Shown here: positions 1 through 7,936 of the stretch, piece by piece | Layout: each line of letters opens with the position of its first letter | Position numbering within the stretch: position 1 is the first letter of the stretch | IMG/VR virus record: IMGVR_UViG_3300032224_000591 | Span: 1-64,000 of that record | Reading direction: 5' to 3' (one strand) | Source: a virus | Length of the DNA stretch: 64,000 nt | Made by a program: the position numbers and the translations under genes | The notes under the pieces: generated by a model | Databases searched by the model: none | Seen by the model: only the letters and a program-made list of their open reading frames with translations | What the model was told of the DNA's origin: nothing

Positions 1-1
1 T

Positions 2-73
2 GTGATCGATCTTGTTCGCCAGTACTTCGGCGCAAAGTATATTCGACCTAACTATCTGACGCGTCAAGCCTAA
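2..73 (+). CDS. 3' end of an upstream gene, cut by the window start
   Basis: A frame open from base 2 to a TAA at 71-73 gives 23 residues ending in RPNYLTRQA. It ends ten bases before the next start codon, so it probably belongs to the same sugar-biosynthesis operon. Too little is left to recognise the product. Confidence 0.55.
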   Translation: MIDLVRQYFGAKYIRPNYLTRQA

Positions 74-83
74 GGAATTTATA

Positions 84-902
84 ATGAGTTTGATTTTCTC
101 TGATTTCGATCAGAATTCTGAAATGTCACAGAAGGCCATTGAAGCTAAACGCATCAATGGACCTGATTACTGGCCTACTATGCAAGAGGTGTTTGCACAC
201 GATTGCGAGACTCTTCCATTTCCACGCTTTCGTCTTTGGGCATCTTGTTGGAACGTTCCACTCATCACCACGGGCCGTGTCGCTAGATTTCTTGGTGCAG
301 CATTTGATGCTGCCTATAAGGATCCAGACATTAGTTATGCTCTAACTGAGAATTGGATTGGCATTCCTGAAGGTATTGAACCCCAGCTAAAGGTTGCTGA
401 TGACTTTAACACCAGCATGCAGCGAGTTCAAGATGTTGCACACCTTGTTATCTGTGGATTCACACCTGAAGAGATTCGTAATTGCAAGAGCATTGTTGAG
501 ATTGGTGGTGGTTATGGGGATATGTGTTCTGTTATCCATGATCTAGGATTCAAGGGTAAGTACACGATCTATGATTTCCCTGAAGTGCAGAAGATTCAGA
601 ACTACTATCTGACTGCACAGGATATTAATGCAAACTTCGTGTCTGATCCGAAGGATCTTGAGCAGGCCGACCTTGTTATTGCTACCTGGTCATTGAGTGA
701 GATTCCGATTGAGTTCCGTGATACTATCATGGAGAAGATCAAGGGTTCTGATAAGTGGCTTGTGATGTATCAGGCTAAGATCTTTGGGACTATCGATAAC
801 ACCGACTATTTCAAGAAGTGGTTTGCAGATCGCGATCCAGTCTTCATGAAGCATAATGTAACCGACGCTGATGGCGATAATACATATATGGTCATTAAAT
901 GA
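84..902 (+). CDS. Putative sugar O-methyltransferase
   Basis: This 272-residue protein has a class I SAM-binding motif, VEIGGGYGDM, near residue 140, followed by an acidic strand end (YTIYDFPEV) and a WSLSE segment. This pattern is known from the 'putative sugar O-methyltransferase' group found in LPS and capsule clusters. The start is preceded by AAGGA at a good distance. The stop overlaps the next start by four bases, the first in a chain of overlaps running to 4759. Its likely substrate is the glycan or activated sugar made by the rest of the operon, which is inferred from context only. The methyltransferase fold is fairly sure, the substrate is not. Confidence 0.7.
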   Translation: MSLIFSDFDQNSEMSQKAIEAKRINGPDYWPTMQEVFAHDCETLPFPRFRLWASCWNVPLITTGRVARFLGAAFDAAYKDPDISYALTENWIGIPEGIEPQLKVADDFNTSMQRVQDVAHLVICGFTPEEIRNCKSIVEIGGGYGDMCSVIHDLGFKGKYTIYDFPEVQKIQNYYLTAQDINANFVSDPKDLEQADLVIATWSLSEIPIEFRDTIMEKIKGSDKWLVMYQAKIFGTIDNTDYFKKWFADRDPVFMKHNVTDADGDNTYMVIK

Positions 903-1486
903 ATAATGAAAAAGTAGATCTAGCCATTAGTGATGGGCTTGGCCCGGGTCATACATTTATGGATCTAGATTACTTTACTAAACAAGCTGTAGAGGCAAAC
1001 CCTTCGGGTTTGTTTCTAGAGTTTGGTGTTGCGAGTGGTTTAACTATCAACAAGATGGCTAAAGCATTTCCTGAAATTACCTTTCATGGATTTGACTCAT
1101 TCAAGGGATTACCTGAGCTTTGGCGACCTGAAGTTCCTGAAGGCACATTTGCTTGTGATGTTCCAATAGTCGAAGAAAATGTGAAACTATACATTGGGCT
1201 GTTCCAAGATACACTTCAAGACTTTTTAACTAACAATCCAAGTGATATTAGCTTTGTGCATCTAGATGCGGACCTCTATTCGTCGACTGCATATGTACTA
1301 GAGAAGATGCAGCATCGATTTGTTGAAGGCACTATTGTGGTTCTTGATGAACTGGCCACGTACTCCGGTTATCAAGAGCATGAGTATAAAGCCTTCAATG
1401 AATTTCTAGAGCGCACTAGTTTCGACGTAGACTTCCTTGGTAAGATTCATGAAGAATCTTATGTATTCAAACTTGTGAGGAAATAA
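899..1486 (+). CDS. TylF/MycF-like SAM-dependent O-methyltransferase
   Basis: The 195-residue product has the SAM motif FLEFGVASG near residue 40, then ITFHGFDSFKGLPE, and VHLDADLYSST around residue 120 followed by VVLDEL. The DADLY and D-E metal-site pattern is typical of TylF-type (macrocin/mycinamicin) sugar O-methyltransferases, a family common in surface-glycan clusters. It is translationally coupled on both sides (ATGA upstream, one-base overlap downstream). It probably methylates a hydroxyl of a sugar made by this cassette. The exact acceptor cannot be read from sequence. Confidence 0.75.
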   Translation: MNNEKVDLAISDGLGPGHTFMDLDYFTKQAVEANPSGLFLEFGVASGLTINKMAKAFPEITFHGFDSFKGLPELWRPEVPEGTFACDVPIVEENVKLYIGLFQDTLQDFLTNNPSDISFVHLDADLYSSTAYVLEKMQHRFVEGTIVVLDELATYSGYQEHEYKAFNEFLERTSFDVDFLGKIHEESYVFKLVRK

Positions 1487-1908
1487 TGAAGCCACAACTT
1501 CCATTGCGTGTTGGATTCACATGCAGTGCGTTCGATCTTCTTCATCCCGGCCATATCGAGATGTTGAATGAGTGTAAGAGTCATGTAGACTGGCTTATTG
1601 TCGGTCTACACTCAGACCCAACTATCGATAGGCCCAATGTAAAGAACAAGCCTGTTCAATCCTTGTATGAACGTTTTGTACAGCTTCGTGCCGTTAAGTT
1701 TGTTGATGAGATTATTCCATACGAGACTGAGTATGACCTTATCAATATGCTTGGTATTGAACCTATTACACATAGGTTTGTAGGCATTGAGTATAAGGAT
1801 ACATATATTGTTGGACAGGACATCTGCGAGAATCGCGGTATCAATATTGTCTACAACAGTCGTTTTCATCAATATAGCTCTACGGAGCTTAGGAGCCGTT
1901 TAACATGA
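1486..1908 (+). CDS. Cytidylyltransferase-like nucleotidyltransferase (sugar-phosphate activation)
   Basis: A 140-residue single-domain nucleotidyltransferase. It has the HxGH signature (FDLLHPGH, about residues 17-24), a GLHSD segment, VGIEYKDTYIVGQDI in the middle and a C-terminal SSTELRSR matching the family's (I)SSTxxR motif. The family includes TagD-type glycerol-3-phosphate cytidylyltransferases and the adenylyltransferase half of HldE. Lying beside GmhA, GmhB and a heptose-7-phosphate kinase, it most simply supplies the last step, joining heptose-1-phosphate to a nucleotide. The nucleotide (ATP, CTP or GTP) is not decided by what I can see. Confidence 0.72.
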   Translation: MKPQLPLRVGFTCSAFDLLHPGHIEMLNECKSHVDWLIVGLHSDPTIDRPNVKNKPVQSLYERFVQLRAVKFVDEIIPYETEYDLINMLGIEPITHRFVGIEYKDTYIVGQDICENRGINIVYNSRFHQYSSTELRSRLT

Positions 1909-2492
1909 GTTTTAGTGACCTATATTTCCGTGAAGTGATTGAAATTGCTGAAGCACTTAACAAAGAAAAGGTAGAGATCCTTGCTAACACCCTCGCATCT
2001 ACTCGCGACCTCAGTGAAGGACGCGTTTTTATTCTGGGAGTCGGCGGCTCCGCTGGCAATGCCTCTCATATGGTCAACGATCTACGTAAGCTCTGCGGCA
2101 TCGAAGCTTACTGCCCTACAGATAACGTGTCAGAGCTTACTGCTCGAACAAATGATGAAGGCTTCGACACCGTATTTGAAGGCTATCTCAAAGTCAGCCG
2201 ACTCAACCATAGAGACACCATCTTCATTCTATCCGTCGGCGGAGGTGATGAAGACAGGAATGTGTCAGTAGGCCTTATCAAGGCTATTAAGCTTGCACGT
2301 TCAGTTGATGCCACAATCATCGGCATCGTAGGTAAGAATGACGGTTATACGGCTATCAACGCTGATGCAGTTGTAGTTGTACCACAGCTTGAACCATCAC
2401 GCATCACACCTCACTCTGAAGCGTTTCAGGCGATCATATGGCACTGTCTAGTCTCACACCCAAAGTTACAAATCAACGCTACGAAGTGGTAA
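1905..2492 (+). CDS. gmhA: Sedoheptulose-7-phosphate isomerase (GmhA-like SIS protein)
   Basis: The 195-residue protein is a SIS-domain sugar isomerase. GVGGSAGNASHMVNDLRK (about residues 45-62) is the phosphate-binding loop with the GmhA-type Ser and Asn-x-x-H arrangement. ELTARTNDEGF and ILSVGGGDEDRNVS follow, and the C-terminal SEAFQAIIWH carries the Glu/His region used in catalysis. GmhA converts sedoheptulose-7-phosphate to D-glycero-D-manno-heptose-7-phosphate, in the cytoplasm. Length is normal for the family. It overlaps the preceding gene by four bases and the next gene by up to 55. Confidence 0.85.
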   Translation: MSFSDLYFREVIEIAEALNKEKVEILANTLASTRDLSEGRVFILGVGGSAGNASHMVNDLRKLCGIEAYCPTDNVSELTARTNDEGFDTVFEGYLKVSRLNHRDTIFILSVGGGDEDRNVSVGLIKAIKLARSVDATIIGIVGKNDGYTAINADAVVVVPQLEPSRITPHSEAFQAIIWHCLVSHPKLQINATKW

Positions 2493-3028
2493 AGAAGGCA
2501 ATCTTCTTCGATCGAGATGGTGTGCTTAATCATCTCGTAGACCATGATGGAGAGATGACCGCTCCTTGGCACATCGATGAGTTTCGATTCATCGAAGGTG
2601 CTGGGGATGCAGTTGAACTAGCTAATGACATGGGTTACATATCTCTAGTTGTTACTAATCAACCAGATGTTTATGATGGTAAGTTGTCTATTCACCACCT
2701 AAAGATGATGATGAAGATGTGCATGCAGTGGCTTAATGCTGCTGATGCATTAGTTGCTTTCGAACGTGGTTCTGCATGGTACAAACCAAACAATGGTATG
2801 ATAGAGACATTGATCCGCGGTTATAACATCGATCGTGGACAATCATATATAATAGGTGACAGATGGAAAGACATCGTCGCCGGTCACAAGAGTAGGTTGA
2901 CTACTATCTATGTGGGTCCAGAACCCTATAGCTCCCCAGAAAAATATCAACACATATATCCAGACCATATCGCAAGCAATGTACTAGAGGCTTGCTTTCT
3001 CATAGCGGAGATGAACCCAGATGATTAA
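2438..3028 (+). CDS. gmhB: HAD phosphatase, GmhB-like (heptose-1,7-bisphosphate 7-phosphatase)
   Basis: A HAD-superfamily phosphatase with FFDRDGVLN (motif I, Asp-x-Asp), VVTNQPDV (motif II), a KPNNGM lysine and IGDRWKDI (motif III). This is the order seen in GmhB, which removes the C7 phosphate of heptose-1,7-bisphosphate. Unlike typical GmhB it has no cysteine-rich zinc loop before the KP motif: the segment reads ERGSAWYKPNNG. The start is uncertain. ATG 2438 has AGGCG upstream but overlaps gmhA by 55 bases, whereas GTG 2486 would sit on the gmhA stop and start just before the first strand. Function is supported by the neighbours. Confidence 0.75.
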   Translation: MALSSLTPKVTNQRYEVVKKAIFFDRDGVLNHLVDHDGEMTAPWHIDEFRFIEGAGDAVELANDMGYISLVVTNQPDVYDGKLSIHHLKMMMKMCMQWLNAADALVAFERGSAWYKPNNGMIETLIRGYNIDRGQSYIIGDRWKDIVAGHKSRLTTIYVGPEPYSSPEKYQHIYPDHIASNVLEACFLIAEMNPDD

Positions 3029-3752
3029 ACTATATGCCGATGGCGCTGATTGGAATGGCATCGTAGATGCTGCTAACGACCCAGATATTAAGGGTTTCAC
3101 CACTAACCCAACACTGATGCGTCAGGCTGGTGTCACAAACTACACTGACTTCTCTACGTTCGCTATCTCATACCTTGCCAAGAATCGTCCTGATACGACT
3201 TTAAGCCTTGAAGTGTTTGCAGATACTCCCTCTGAGATTATTCGTCAGGCTCGCAAGATTAATGATTGGGGTGATGCTGCTGGTTATCCAGTCTATGTGA
3301 AGATTCCTGTTATGTACACTAATGGTGATTCGACTGGCGATCTTATCAAGCAGTTGAGCCATGAAGGCATCAAGCTGAATGTGACCGCCGTGTTCACTGA
3401 AGAGCAGACTAGTGAGATTATCGATAACCTGTTTATCGATACTCCTAGCATCATCTCTATCTTTGCTGGTCGTATCGCTGATGCTGGTCAGGATCCGGAA
3501 TCGATTGTTACCCGCTGTACGATGTTGTATGATGAAGTTCGCGAGCTTGGTGGTAAGACAGAGTTCCTCTGGGCATCTTCACGTGAGGCATATAATATTC
3601 ATCATGCAGCCTGGGCTGGTTGTGACATCATCACAATGACTCCTGACTTGATTAAGAAGGTAAAGGCCTTCGGTAAGGATCTAACGCAGTTCTCACGTGA
3701 GACTTGCCAAATGTTCTATAATGACGCAGTGAAGAGTGGATTTGAACTATGA
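3021..3752 (+). CDS. Transaldolase / fructose-6-phosphate aldolase-like protein
   Basis: A 243-residue class I aldolase of the transaldolase family. It has LYADGADW near the N-terminus, the FTTNPTLM signature, YVKIPV with the Schiff-base lysine near residue 95, and NVTAVFT. TalC-type transaldolases occur in cyanophages and in small-transaldolase subfamilies. Transaldolase can form sedoheptulose-7-phosphate, which is the substrate of the GmhA encoded two genes upstream, so it plausibly feeds the heptose pathway from host pentose-phosphate pools (inference). It overlaps both neighbours by four to eight bases. Confidence 0.85.
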   Translation: MIKLYADGADWNGIVDAANDPDIKGFTTNPTLMRQAGVTNYTDFSTFAISYLAKNRPDTTLSLEVFADTPSEIIRQARKINDWGDAAGYPVYVKIPVMYTNGDSTGDLIKQLSHEGIKLNVTAVFTEEQTSEIIDNLFIDTPSIISIFAGRIADAGQDPESIVTRCTMLYDEVRELGGKTEFLWASSREAYNIHHAAWAGCDIITMTPDLIKKVKAFGKDLTQFSRETCQMFYNDAVKSGFEL

Positions 3753-4759
3753 GCTTTGAAGAGAATGAAGTTTCCATTAATGCAAATGGTGGAACCGAGA
3801 TCGCTAAGCGTAAGCTAGCACAGATTATCGATTCTGAATTACTCGATAACTTTCAGATTGTTAGCTCACGTATACGTGATTTGGATCCTACAAAGATTCG
3901 AATCTTCTGGGCACATGACCTTGCTGAAGATCCAGAGTCAAAGAAGTTTCAGGATCGAAGCTTTCAATCAAGCTGGCACAAGTATGTGTTTATCTCTGAT
4001 TGGCAGTATCAGCGTTATCAGCTAGTGCATGGTATTCCATATGATGCTAAGTCAGCTGTTCTTGAGTCTGGTATTGAACCTGCTGATGATAATGTTTTTG
4101 ATATGAAGAAGAGTGAAGATGGTAAGATTCATCTAGTCTATACATCTACGCCACAGCGTGGCCTTGAGATTCTTCTTCCTGTGTTTGAGAAGCTTACAGA
4201 GATTCATCCTGACATTCATCTTGATGTGTTCTCATCGTTTAAGATCTATGGATGGGACGATGCTGATAAGCAGTTTGAGCCTCTCTATGATCGTATTCGC
4301 AACAACCCTAACATGACATATCATGGTTTCGTTCCTAATGCAGACTTGAAGGCACATCTGAATAAGTCACATATCTTTGCCTATCCTTCTATCTGGCTTG
4401 AGACTTCATGCCGTGCAATGCTTGAAGCTATGTCTGCTGGATTAGTGTGTGTCCATCCTAACTTTGGTGCTCTTGCTGAAACATCTGGTGGTCTAAACAT
4501 CATGTATCAGGGTGACTTCGATGATAAGAATGCACATGCTAATATCTTCATCAATCATCTAAACTCTGCTATCAACTTCGTTCGCAATAACGATCATGAA
4601 TCGATGATTAGATTTAATAAGGTGTTTGCCGATTCACGATACAATATCACTCGTGTCAAGAATCAGTGGGAACTTATGCTGCGTGAGTTACTAAGGGAAT
4701 ATCCTACTGTTGAGTCGCGTGCAATCAAGAAGCTTCCCGATATGGTTTACAGGACATGA
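3749..4759 (+). CDS. GT4-like glycosyltransferase
   Basis: A 336-residue GT-B glycosyltransferase. It has an early GGTEIAKRKL glycine motif, a C-terminal domain starting LVYTSTPQRGLEILL, then YHGFVPNADLKAHL and PSIWLETSCRAMLEAMSAG, an E-x7-E-type motif characteristic of family GT4. The N-terminal acceptor domain is short. It should transfer the sugar activated by this operon to an acceptor. Host LPS or capsule, a virion protein and modified DNA are all possible and sequence does not choose between them. It is coupled by ATGA overlaps to the transaldolase and the kinase. Confidence 0.82.
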   Translation: MSFEENEVSINANGGTEIAKRKLAQIIDSELLDNFQIVSSRIRDLDPTKIRIFWAHDLAEDPESKKFQDRSFQSSWHKYVFISDWQYQRYQLVHGIPYDAKSAVLESGIEPADDNVFDMKKSEDGKIHLVYTSTPQRGLEILLPVFEKLTEIHPDIHLDVFSSFKIYGWDDADKQFEPLYDRIRNNPNMTYHGFVPNADLKAHLNKSHIFAYPSIWLETSCRAMLEAMSAGLVCVHPNFGALAETSGGLNIMYQGDFDDKNAHANIFINHLNSAINFVRNNDHESMIRFNKVFADSRYNITRVKNQWELMLRELLREYPTVESRAIKKLPDMVYRT

Positions 4760-5748
4760 TTGTAACAAGGACACCGTTACGAGTTAGTTTCTTCAGTGGC
4801 GGTAGTGATATGCCTAACTTCTTCGAGAAGGAGAAAGGTGCAGCACTATCCGTCACTATTGACAAGTACATCTACGTTATGGTCCATAAGACTCCACACC
4901 TTGGTGTGAAGATCATGTATGATACTATTGAGGAGTATCCAGACGTAGAGCAGATGCAGCATGCCATCACGCGTGAGAGCCTTAAGTTCTATGACATTGA
5001 TAGAGAGATTACGATCGCCTCTATTGCTGACATCCTTGCTAAGGGTTCTGGACTTGGCTCATCATCAGCATTTACTATTGGTTTGGTGAACGCCCTTGCA
5101 AATCCGGATCAACATAGTAGTCAGGTATCACGTGAGTATCTTGCACAGCAGGCATATCACATCGAACGTGATTTGTGTAAATATCCTGTAGGCAAGCAAG
5201 ACCAGTACGCGTCAGCATATGGCGGTATGAACCTATTCGAGTTCCATACTGATGGTACGGTTGGTATCCAATCTCTAGCCTACAAGCGTGAGATGTGGAG
5301 CAAACTAGAGGATAGGCTTCTCTTAGTATACTCAGGCAAAGGCCGCAACGCTAACTCGATTCTACAGAAGCAGGCTGCAGCTATGGATGATAGTGCTAAG
5401 TTTGCTCTAGTGCGCCAATCACGTGACAAGGCATACATCGGTGCTAAGTTCATTGAGGATGGAAGACTAGACGACTTCGGCTCACTTCTCCATGATGCAT
5501 GGATGGACAAGAAGGCAGTTGAAACTTCGATTACGAATGAGTACTTCGACGAAATATATACTCGTGCTCTTGCTGCAGGAGCTCTGGGAGGTAAGCTTCT
5601 TGGTGCTGGCGGCGGTGGCTTTTTTCTTTTCTACGTAGACCCTTCCAAGAGAGCTAACGTCATCAACTCTGTAACTAGAGAGACCGCGTGCAAAATCTAC
5701 GACTTCAAGTTCACCTTGGACGGTAGCCGCGTGTCGAGCTACAGTTAA
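4756..5748 (+). CDS. hddA: GHMP-family sugar kinase, HddA-like (heptose-7-phosphate 1-kinase)
   Basis: The 330-residue product has all three GHMP kinase motifs: RTPLRVSFFSGGSD at the N-terminus, the ATP loop KGSGLGSSSAF around residue 95, and LLGAGGGGFFLF near residue 285. The FFSGGSDMPNFF and GKQDQYASAYGG segments match HddA-type D-glycero-alpha-D-manno-heptose-7-phosphate kinases. The reaction gives heptose-1,7-bisphosphate, the substrate of the GmhB-like phosphatase in the same operon. It is the last gene of the chain and is followed by a late-promoter-like motif and an early promoter. Confidence 0.82.
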   Translation: MIVTRTPLRVSFFSGGSDMPNFFEKEKGAALSVTIDKYIYVMVHKTPHLGVKIMYDTIEEYPDVEQMQHAITRESLKFYDIDREITIASIADILAKGSGLGSSSAFTIGLVNALANPDQHSSQVSREYLAQQAYHIERDLCKYPVGKQDQYASAYGGMNLFEFHTDGTVGIQSLAYKREMWSKLEDRLLLVYSGKGRNANSILQKQAAAMDDSAKFALVRQSRDKAYIGAKFIEDGRLDDFGSLLHDAWMDKKAVETSITNEYFDEIYTRALAAGALGGKLLGAGGGGFFLFYVDPSKRANVINSVTRETACKIYDFKFTLDGSRVSSYS

Positions 5749-5754
5749 TAAATA
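5747..5754 (+). promoter_or_regulatory. T4-type late promoter-like octamer AATAAATA
   Basis: AATAAATA differs from the T4 late consensus TATAAATA at one base and sits at the end of the heptose operon, just upstream of the 5757-5784 promoter. Because it overlaps the hddA stop codon (TAA, 5746-5748), it may be chance. Confidence 0.35.
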
Positions 5755-5756
5755 GA

Positions 5757-5784
5757 TGTACAATCCCACCAGAGATGGTATAAT
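5757..5784 (+). promoter_or_regulatory. Sigma70-like promoter TGTACA-N16-TATAAT
   Basis: TGTACA at 5757-5762 and a perfect TATAAT at 5779-5784 are separated by 16 bases. It belongs to the same family as six other promoters in the window. A start about seven bases past the -10 falls at 5791, on the second of two in-frame ATGs (5788 and 5791), so the transcript may be leaderless. Confidence 0.7.
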
Positions 5785-5787
5785 TAC

Positions 5788-6171
5788 ATGATGCCAGCCA
5801 ATAATATAATAGAGTTCCCTAACAAGAATAAGCTACTTACCGGTAAGCCTAAGGATATGATTGAGGTGACTCTTAATGTCAATCAGATCAGGTTCAACCA
5901 TATCAATGAGACTCTGCAAGCCGTAGTCCCTATGATCTTTAGTAATATCGAGTTAGCTGGGTTCGACTTCATCCCCAATGAGGATGATGAGGATCCAAAC
6001 ATCAAAGACGGAGCATTGCTTGTAGAGTGTCTACGATCCATGCTTTGTAAGCACTACAATATCGAGCATCCTCTCCAGCGCGTAGCTGAGGAGCTGTTCA
6101 TTAGGCAAGATGACGACTCATTCACATTGGCTGACACTCTTGTTATAGACTTCGAGAAAGGAAACGGCTGA
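5788..6171 (+). CDS. Conserved T4-like phage protein of unknown function
   Basis: A 127-residue acidic protein with N-terminal IIEFPNKNKL, a central VEVTLNVNQIRFNH-like strand region and C-terminal LADTLVIDFEKG. It resembles small proteins found beside RNase H in T4-like phages of cyanobacteria and alphaproteobacteria. I know no function. The first two codons are both ATG and lie directly on the predicted transcription start, with no Shine-Dalgarno sequence outside the promoter. Confidence 0.65.
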   Translation: MMPANNIIEFPNKNKLLTGKPKDMIEVTLNVNQIRFNHINETLQAVVPMIFSNIELAGFDFIPNEDDEDPNIKDGALLVECLRSMLCKHYNIEHPLQRVAEELFIRQDDDSFTLADTLVIDFEKGNG

Positions 6172-6183
6172 CGCCGCCATATC

Positions 6184-7032
6184 ATGATTATTGTTGACTT
6201 CAACCAAGTGGTACTATCAAATTTGATGATGTCGTTGGGCAACCACACCAACGCACAGATTGAAGAGAATATGGTACGACACATGGTGCTGAATGCACTA
6301 CGTTCGTTTAAGGTAAAGTTTGGTGATGAGTTCGGTGAGCTTGTAGTCGCGTGTGACAACACGAACGTCTGGCGCAAGCAGATCTATCCATACTACAAGG
6401 CCAATCGTAAGAAGAGCCAAGAGAAGTCCGAACTTGATTGGAAGAGCATCTTCGAGTGCCTCAACAAGATTCGCCAAGAGCTCAAGGATAACTTCCCCTA
6501 TCGCATCATCGATGTTGAGTCTGCAGAGGCTGATGACGTCATTGCTACGCTTGTTAAGTACAAGCATGATGAGCAAAACATTATAATCATGTCAGGCGAT
6601 AAAGACTTCATCCAGCTTCATAAGTATGATGGTGTTCAGCAGTACGATCCCGTACGTAAGCGCAAGATCGCACATGATAATCCCAAGCGTTATCTTGTAG
6701 AGCACATCTTGAAAGGTGACTCAGGCGATGGTATACCTAACGTACTTTCTCCTGATAATTGCTTTGTTGTCGGCGAGCGCCAAAAGCCGATGACTGCAAA
6801 GAAGATTGCTCAGTATCTTACTAGCGATCCTTCTACTATTGAAGACCCTATTGTTCTGCGTAACTATCACAGGAACCAACAACTCATCGACTTGAGCTTC
6901 GTTCCTTCATATATAGAGGATAAGGTTCTGGAGCAATATGACTCCCAAAGGGGTAAAGATCGTTCCAAGCTTATGAACTATTTTATCAACAACAAACTTA
7001 AAAACCTTATGGAACATATGTCGGAGTTTTGA
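6184..7032 (+). CDS. rnh: T4-type RNase H (FEN-family 5'-3' nuclease)
   Basis: The 282-residue protein has the acidic motifs of the FEN/T4 RNase H family in order: IIVDFNQ at the N-terminus, VACDNTNVWRKQIYPYYKANR (helical-arch arginines and lysines), ESAEADDVIATL, IMSGDKDFIQL, and KGDSGDGIPN, the helix-hairpin-helix-like segment. T4 RNase H removes RNA primers and adjacent DNA from lagging-strand fragments. Length is close to T4 Rnh (305). It is followed two bases later by the next gene. Confidence 0.9.
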   Translation: MIIVDFNQVVLSNLMMSLGNHTNAQIEENMVRHMVLNALRSFKVKFGDEFGELVVACDNTNVWRKQIYPYYKANRKKSQEKSELDWKSIFECLNKIRQELKDNFPYRIIDVESAEADDVIATLVKYKHDEQNIIIMSGDKDFIQLHKYDGVQQYDPVRKRKIAHDNPKRYLVEHILKGDSGDGIPNVLSPDNCFVVGERQKPMTAKKIAQYLTSDPSTIEDPIVLRNYHRNQQLIDLSFVPSYIEDKVLEQYDSQRGKDRSKLMNYFINNKLKNLMEHMSEF

Positions 7033-7033
7033 A

Positions 7034-7471
7034 ATGGGTATGGTAATCGGCATGGCCGAGTTCTTAGAGAATGTATCTAAGCTAAAGAAGAGAGAAGAGA
7101 AGGTAGCGGCTCTTCAGCACAATGATAGTATTCCTCTTCGCACGATTCTTCAGGGTGCGCTGGACCCTAATGTTAAGTGGGCATTGCCTGAGGGTACCCC
7201 ACCTTATACACCAAACACACTAACGGATCAAGAGAGTGTACTCATTCGTGACATGCGAAAGATGACATACTTTATTCAAGGCTTTCATCCTAATCTCAAG
7301 CAGATTAAGCGTGAAGCTATGTTTATCGAGATGCTCGAGAATGTAGCTCCAAAGGATGCACTGCTTCTTTGTTCTATTAAAGACAAGAAGTTGCCTTACA
7401 AAGGTATTACCATTGACATTGTGAAAGAAGCACTTCCAGGATTGATCCCCGATGAGCAAGCAAACGTATAA
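7034..7471 (+). CDS. Conserved T4-like phage protein (DUF6433-like)
   Basis: A 145-residue protein with an N-terminal FLENVSKLKKREEKVAALQ helix and a segment on targets and peptide length typical of the DUF6433 group seen after rnh in T4-like phages: ILQGALDPNVKWALPEG, then FIEMLENVAPKDALLLCSIKDK. GGAG lies seven bases before ATG 7034. Function is not known; the position suggests a link to DNA replication or recombination. Confidence 0.7.
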   Translation: MGMVIGMAEFLENVSKLKKREEKVAALQHNDSIPLRTILQGALDPNVKWALPEGTPPYTPNTLTDQESVLIRDMRKMTYFIQGFHPNLKQIKREAMFIEMLENVAPKDALLLCSIKDKKLPYKGITIDIVKEALPGLIPDEQANV

Positions 7472-7682
7472 ATCTATGCGTAAGTACGAATACGAGGATG
7501 CGCCGGTATCACGTGTTCGTATAGATAAGAGTAAGGACCGTAGGGTTGAGAGAGCTCTCAGAGTGAGGAGCATCGAAGAGCTTACGGAGATTGAAGATGA
7601 AGGCCTTGATCCCAACGATGTTGTAGATGACATCTGGCTTGACGAAACATGGGATGACTCCATCGATTGGAAAAAGAAGTAA
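7452..7682 (+). CDS. Small conserved phage protein, highly charged
   Basis: A 76-residue protein starting inside the previous gene. It has a basic first half (KDRRVERALRVRS) and an acidic tail ending DDSIDWKKK. Similar short proteins lie between DUF6433-like and PhoH genes in related T4-like phages. The overlap on both sides (19 bases upstream, TAATG downstream) supports it as a real coupled gene. Function unknown. Confidence 0.65.
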   Translation: MSKQTYKSMRKYEYEDAPVSRVRIDKSKDRRVERALRVRSIEELTEIEDEGLDPNDVVDDIWLDETWDDSIDWKKK

Positions 7683-7924
7683 TGCCAACCTACAAGTTTC
7701 TAAATAATGATACTGGCGAGGAGCACGAGGACTTTATGAGTATCTCAGCTCTAGATGAATATCTACGTGACAACCCAAACATCACTCAACTCGTTCATGG
7801 TGCTCCGCTTATCCACTCCGGCAGAGGTATGGGTAAGCCTGATAACGGATTCCGTGATTTGCTCAAACATATTAAGAAGGGCAATTCAAAAGGAATTACA
7901 AGGAGCACTATCAACACTCATTGA
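7682..7924 (+). CDS. FmdB-like small phage protein without zinc cysteines
   Basis: An 80-residue protein starting MPTYKFLNNDTGE, the classic opening of FmdB-type zinc-ribbon regulators, but the CxxC pairs are absent. The C-terminal GFRDLLKHIKKGN and STINTH are typical of phage members. I chose ATG 7682 (TAATG overlap) rather than an upstream in-frame ATG because MPTY is the conserved beginning. A structural or regulatory role is possible, not shown. Confidence 0.65.
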   Translation: MPTYKFLNNDTGEEHEDFMSISALDEYLRDNPNITQLVHGAPLIHSGRGMGKPDNGFRDLLKHIKKGNSKGITRSTINTH

Positions 7925-7936
7925 AAAGAAGTTCAA

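Noticed and set aside
1612-1872. Minus-strand frames over the nucleotidyltransferase gene
   Set aside because: The plus-strand gene has family motifs and coupled ends; the minus frames have no ribosome site or family features.
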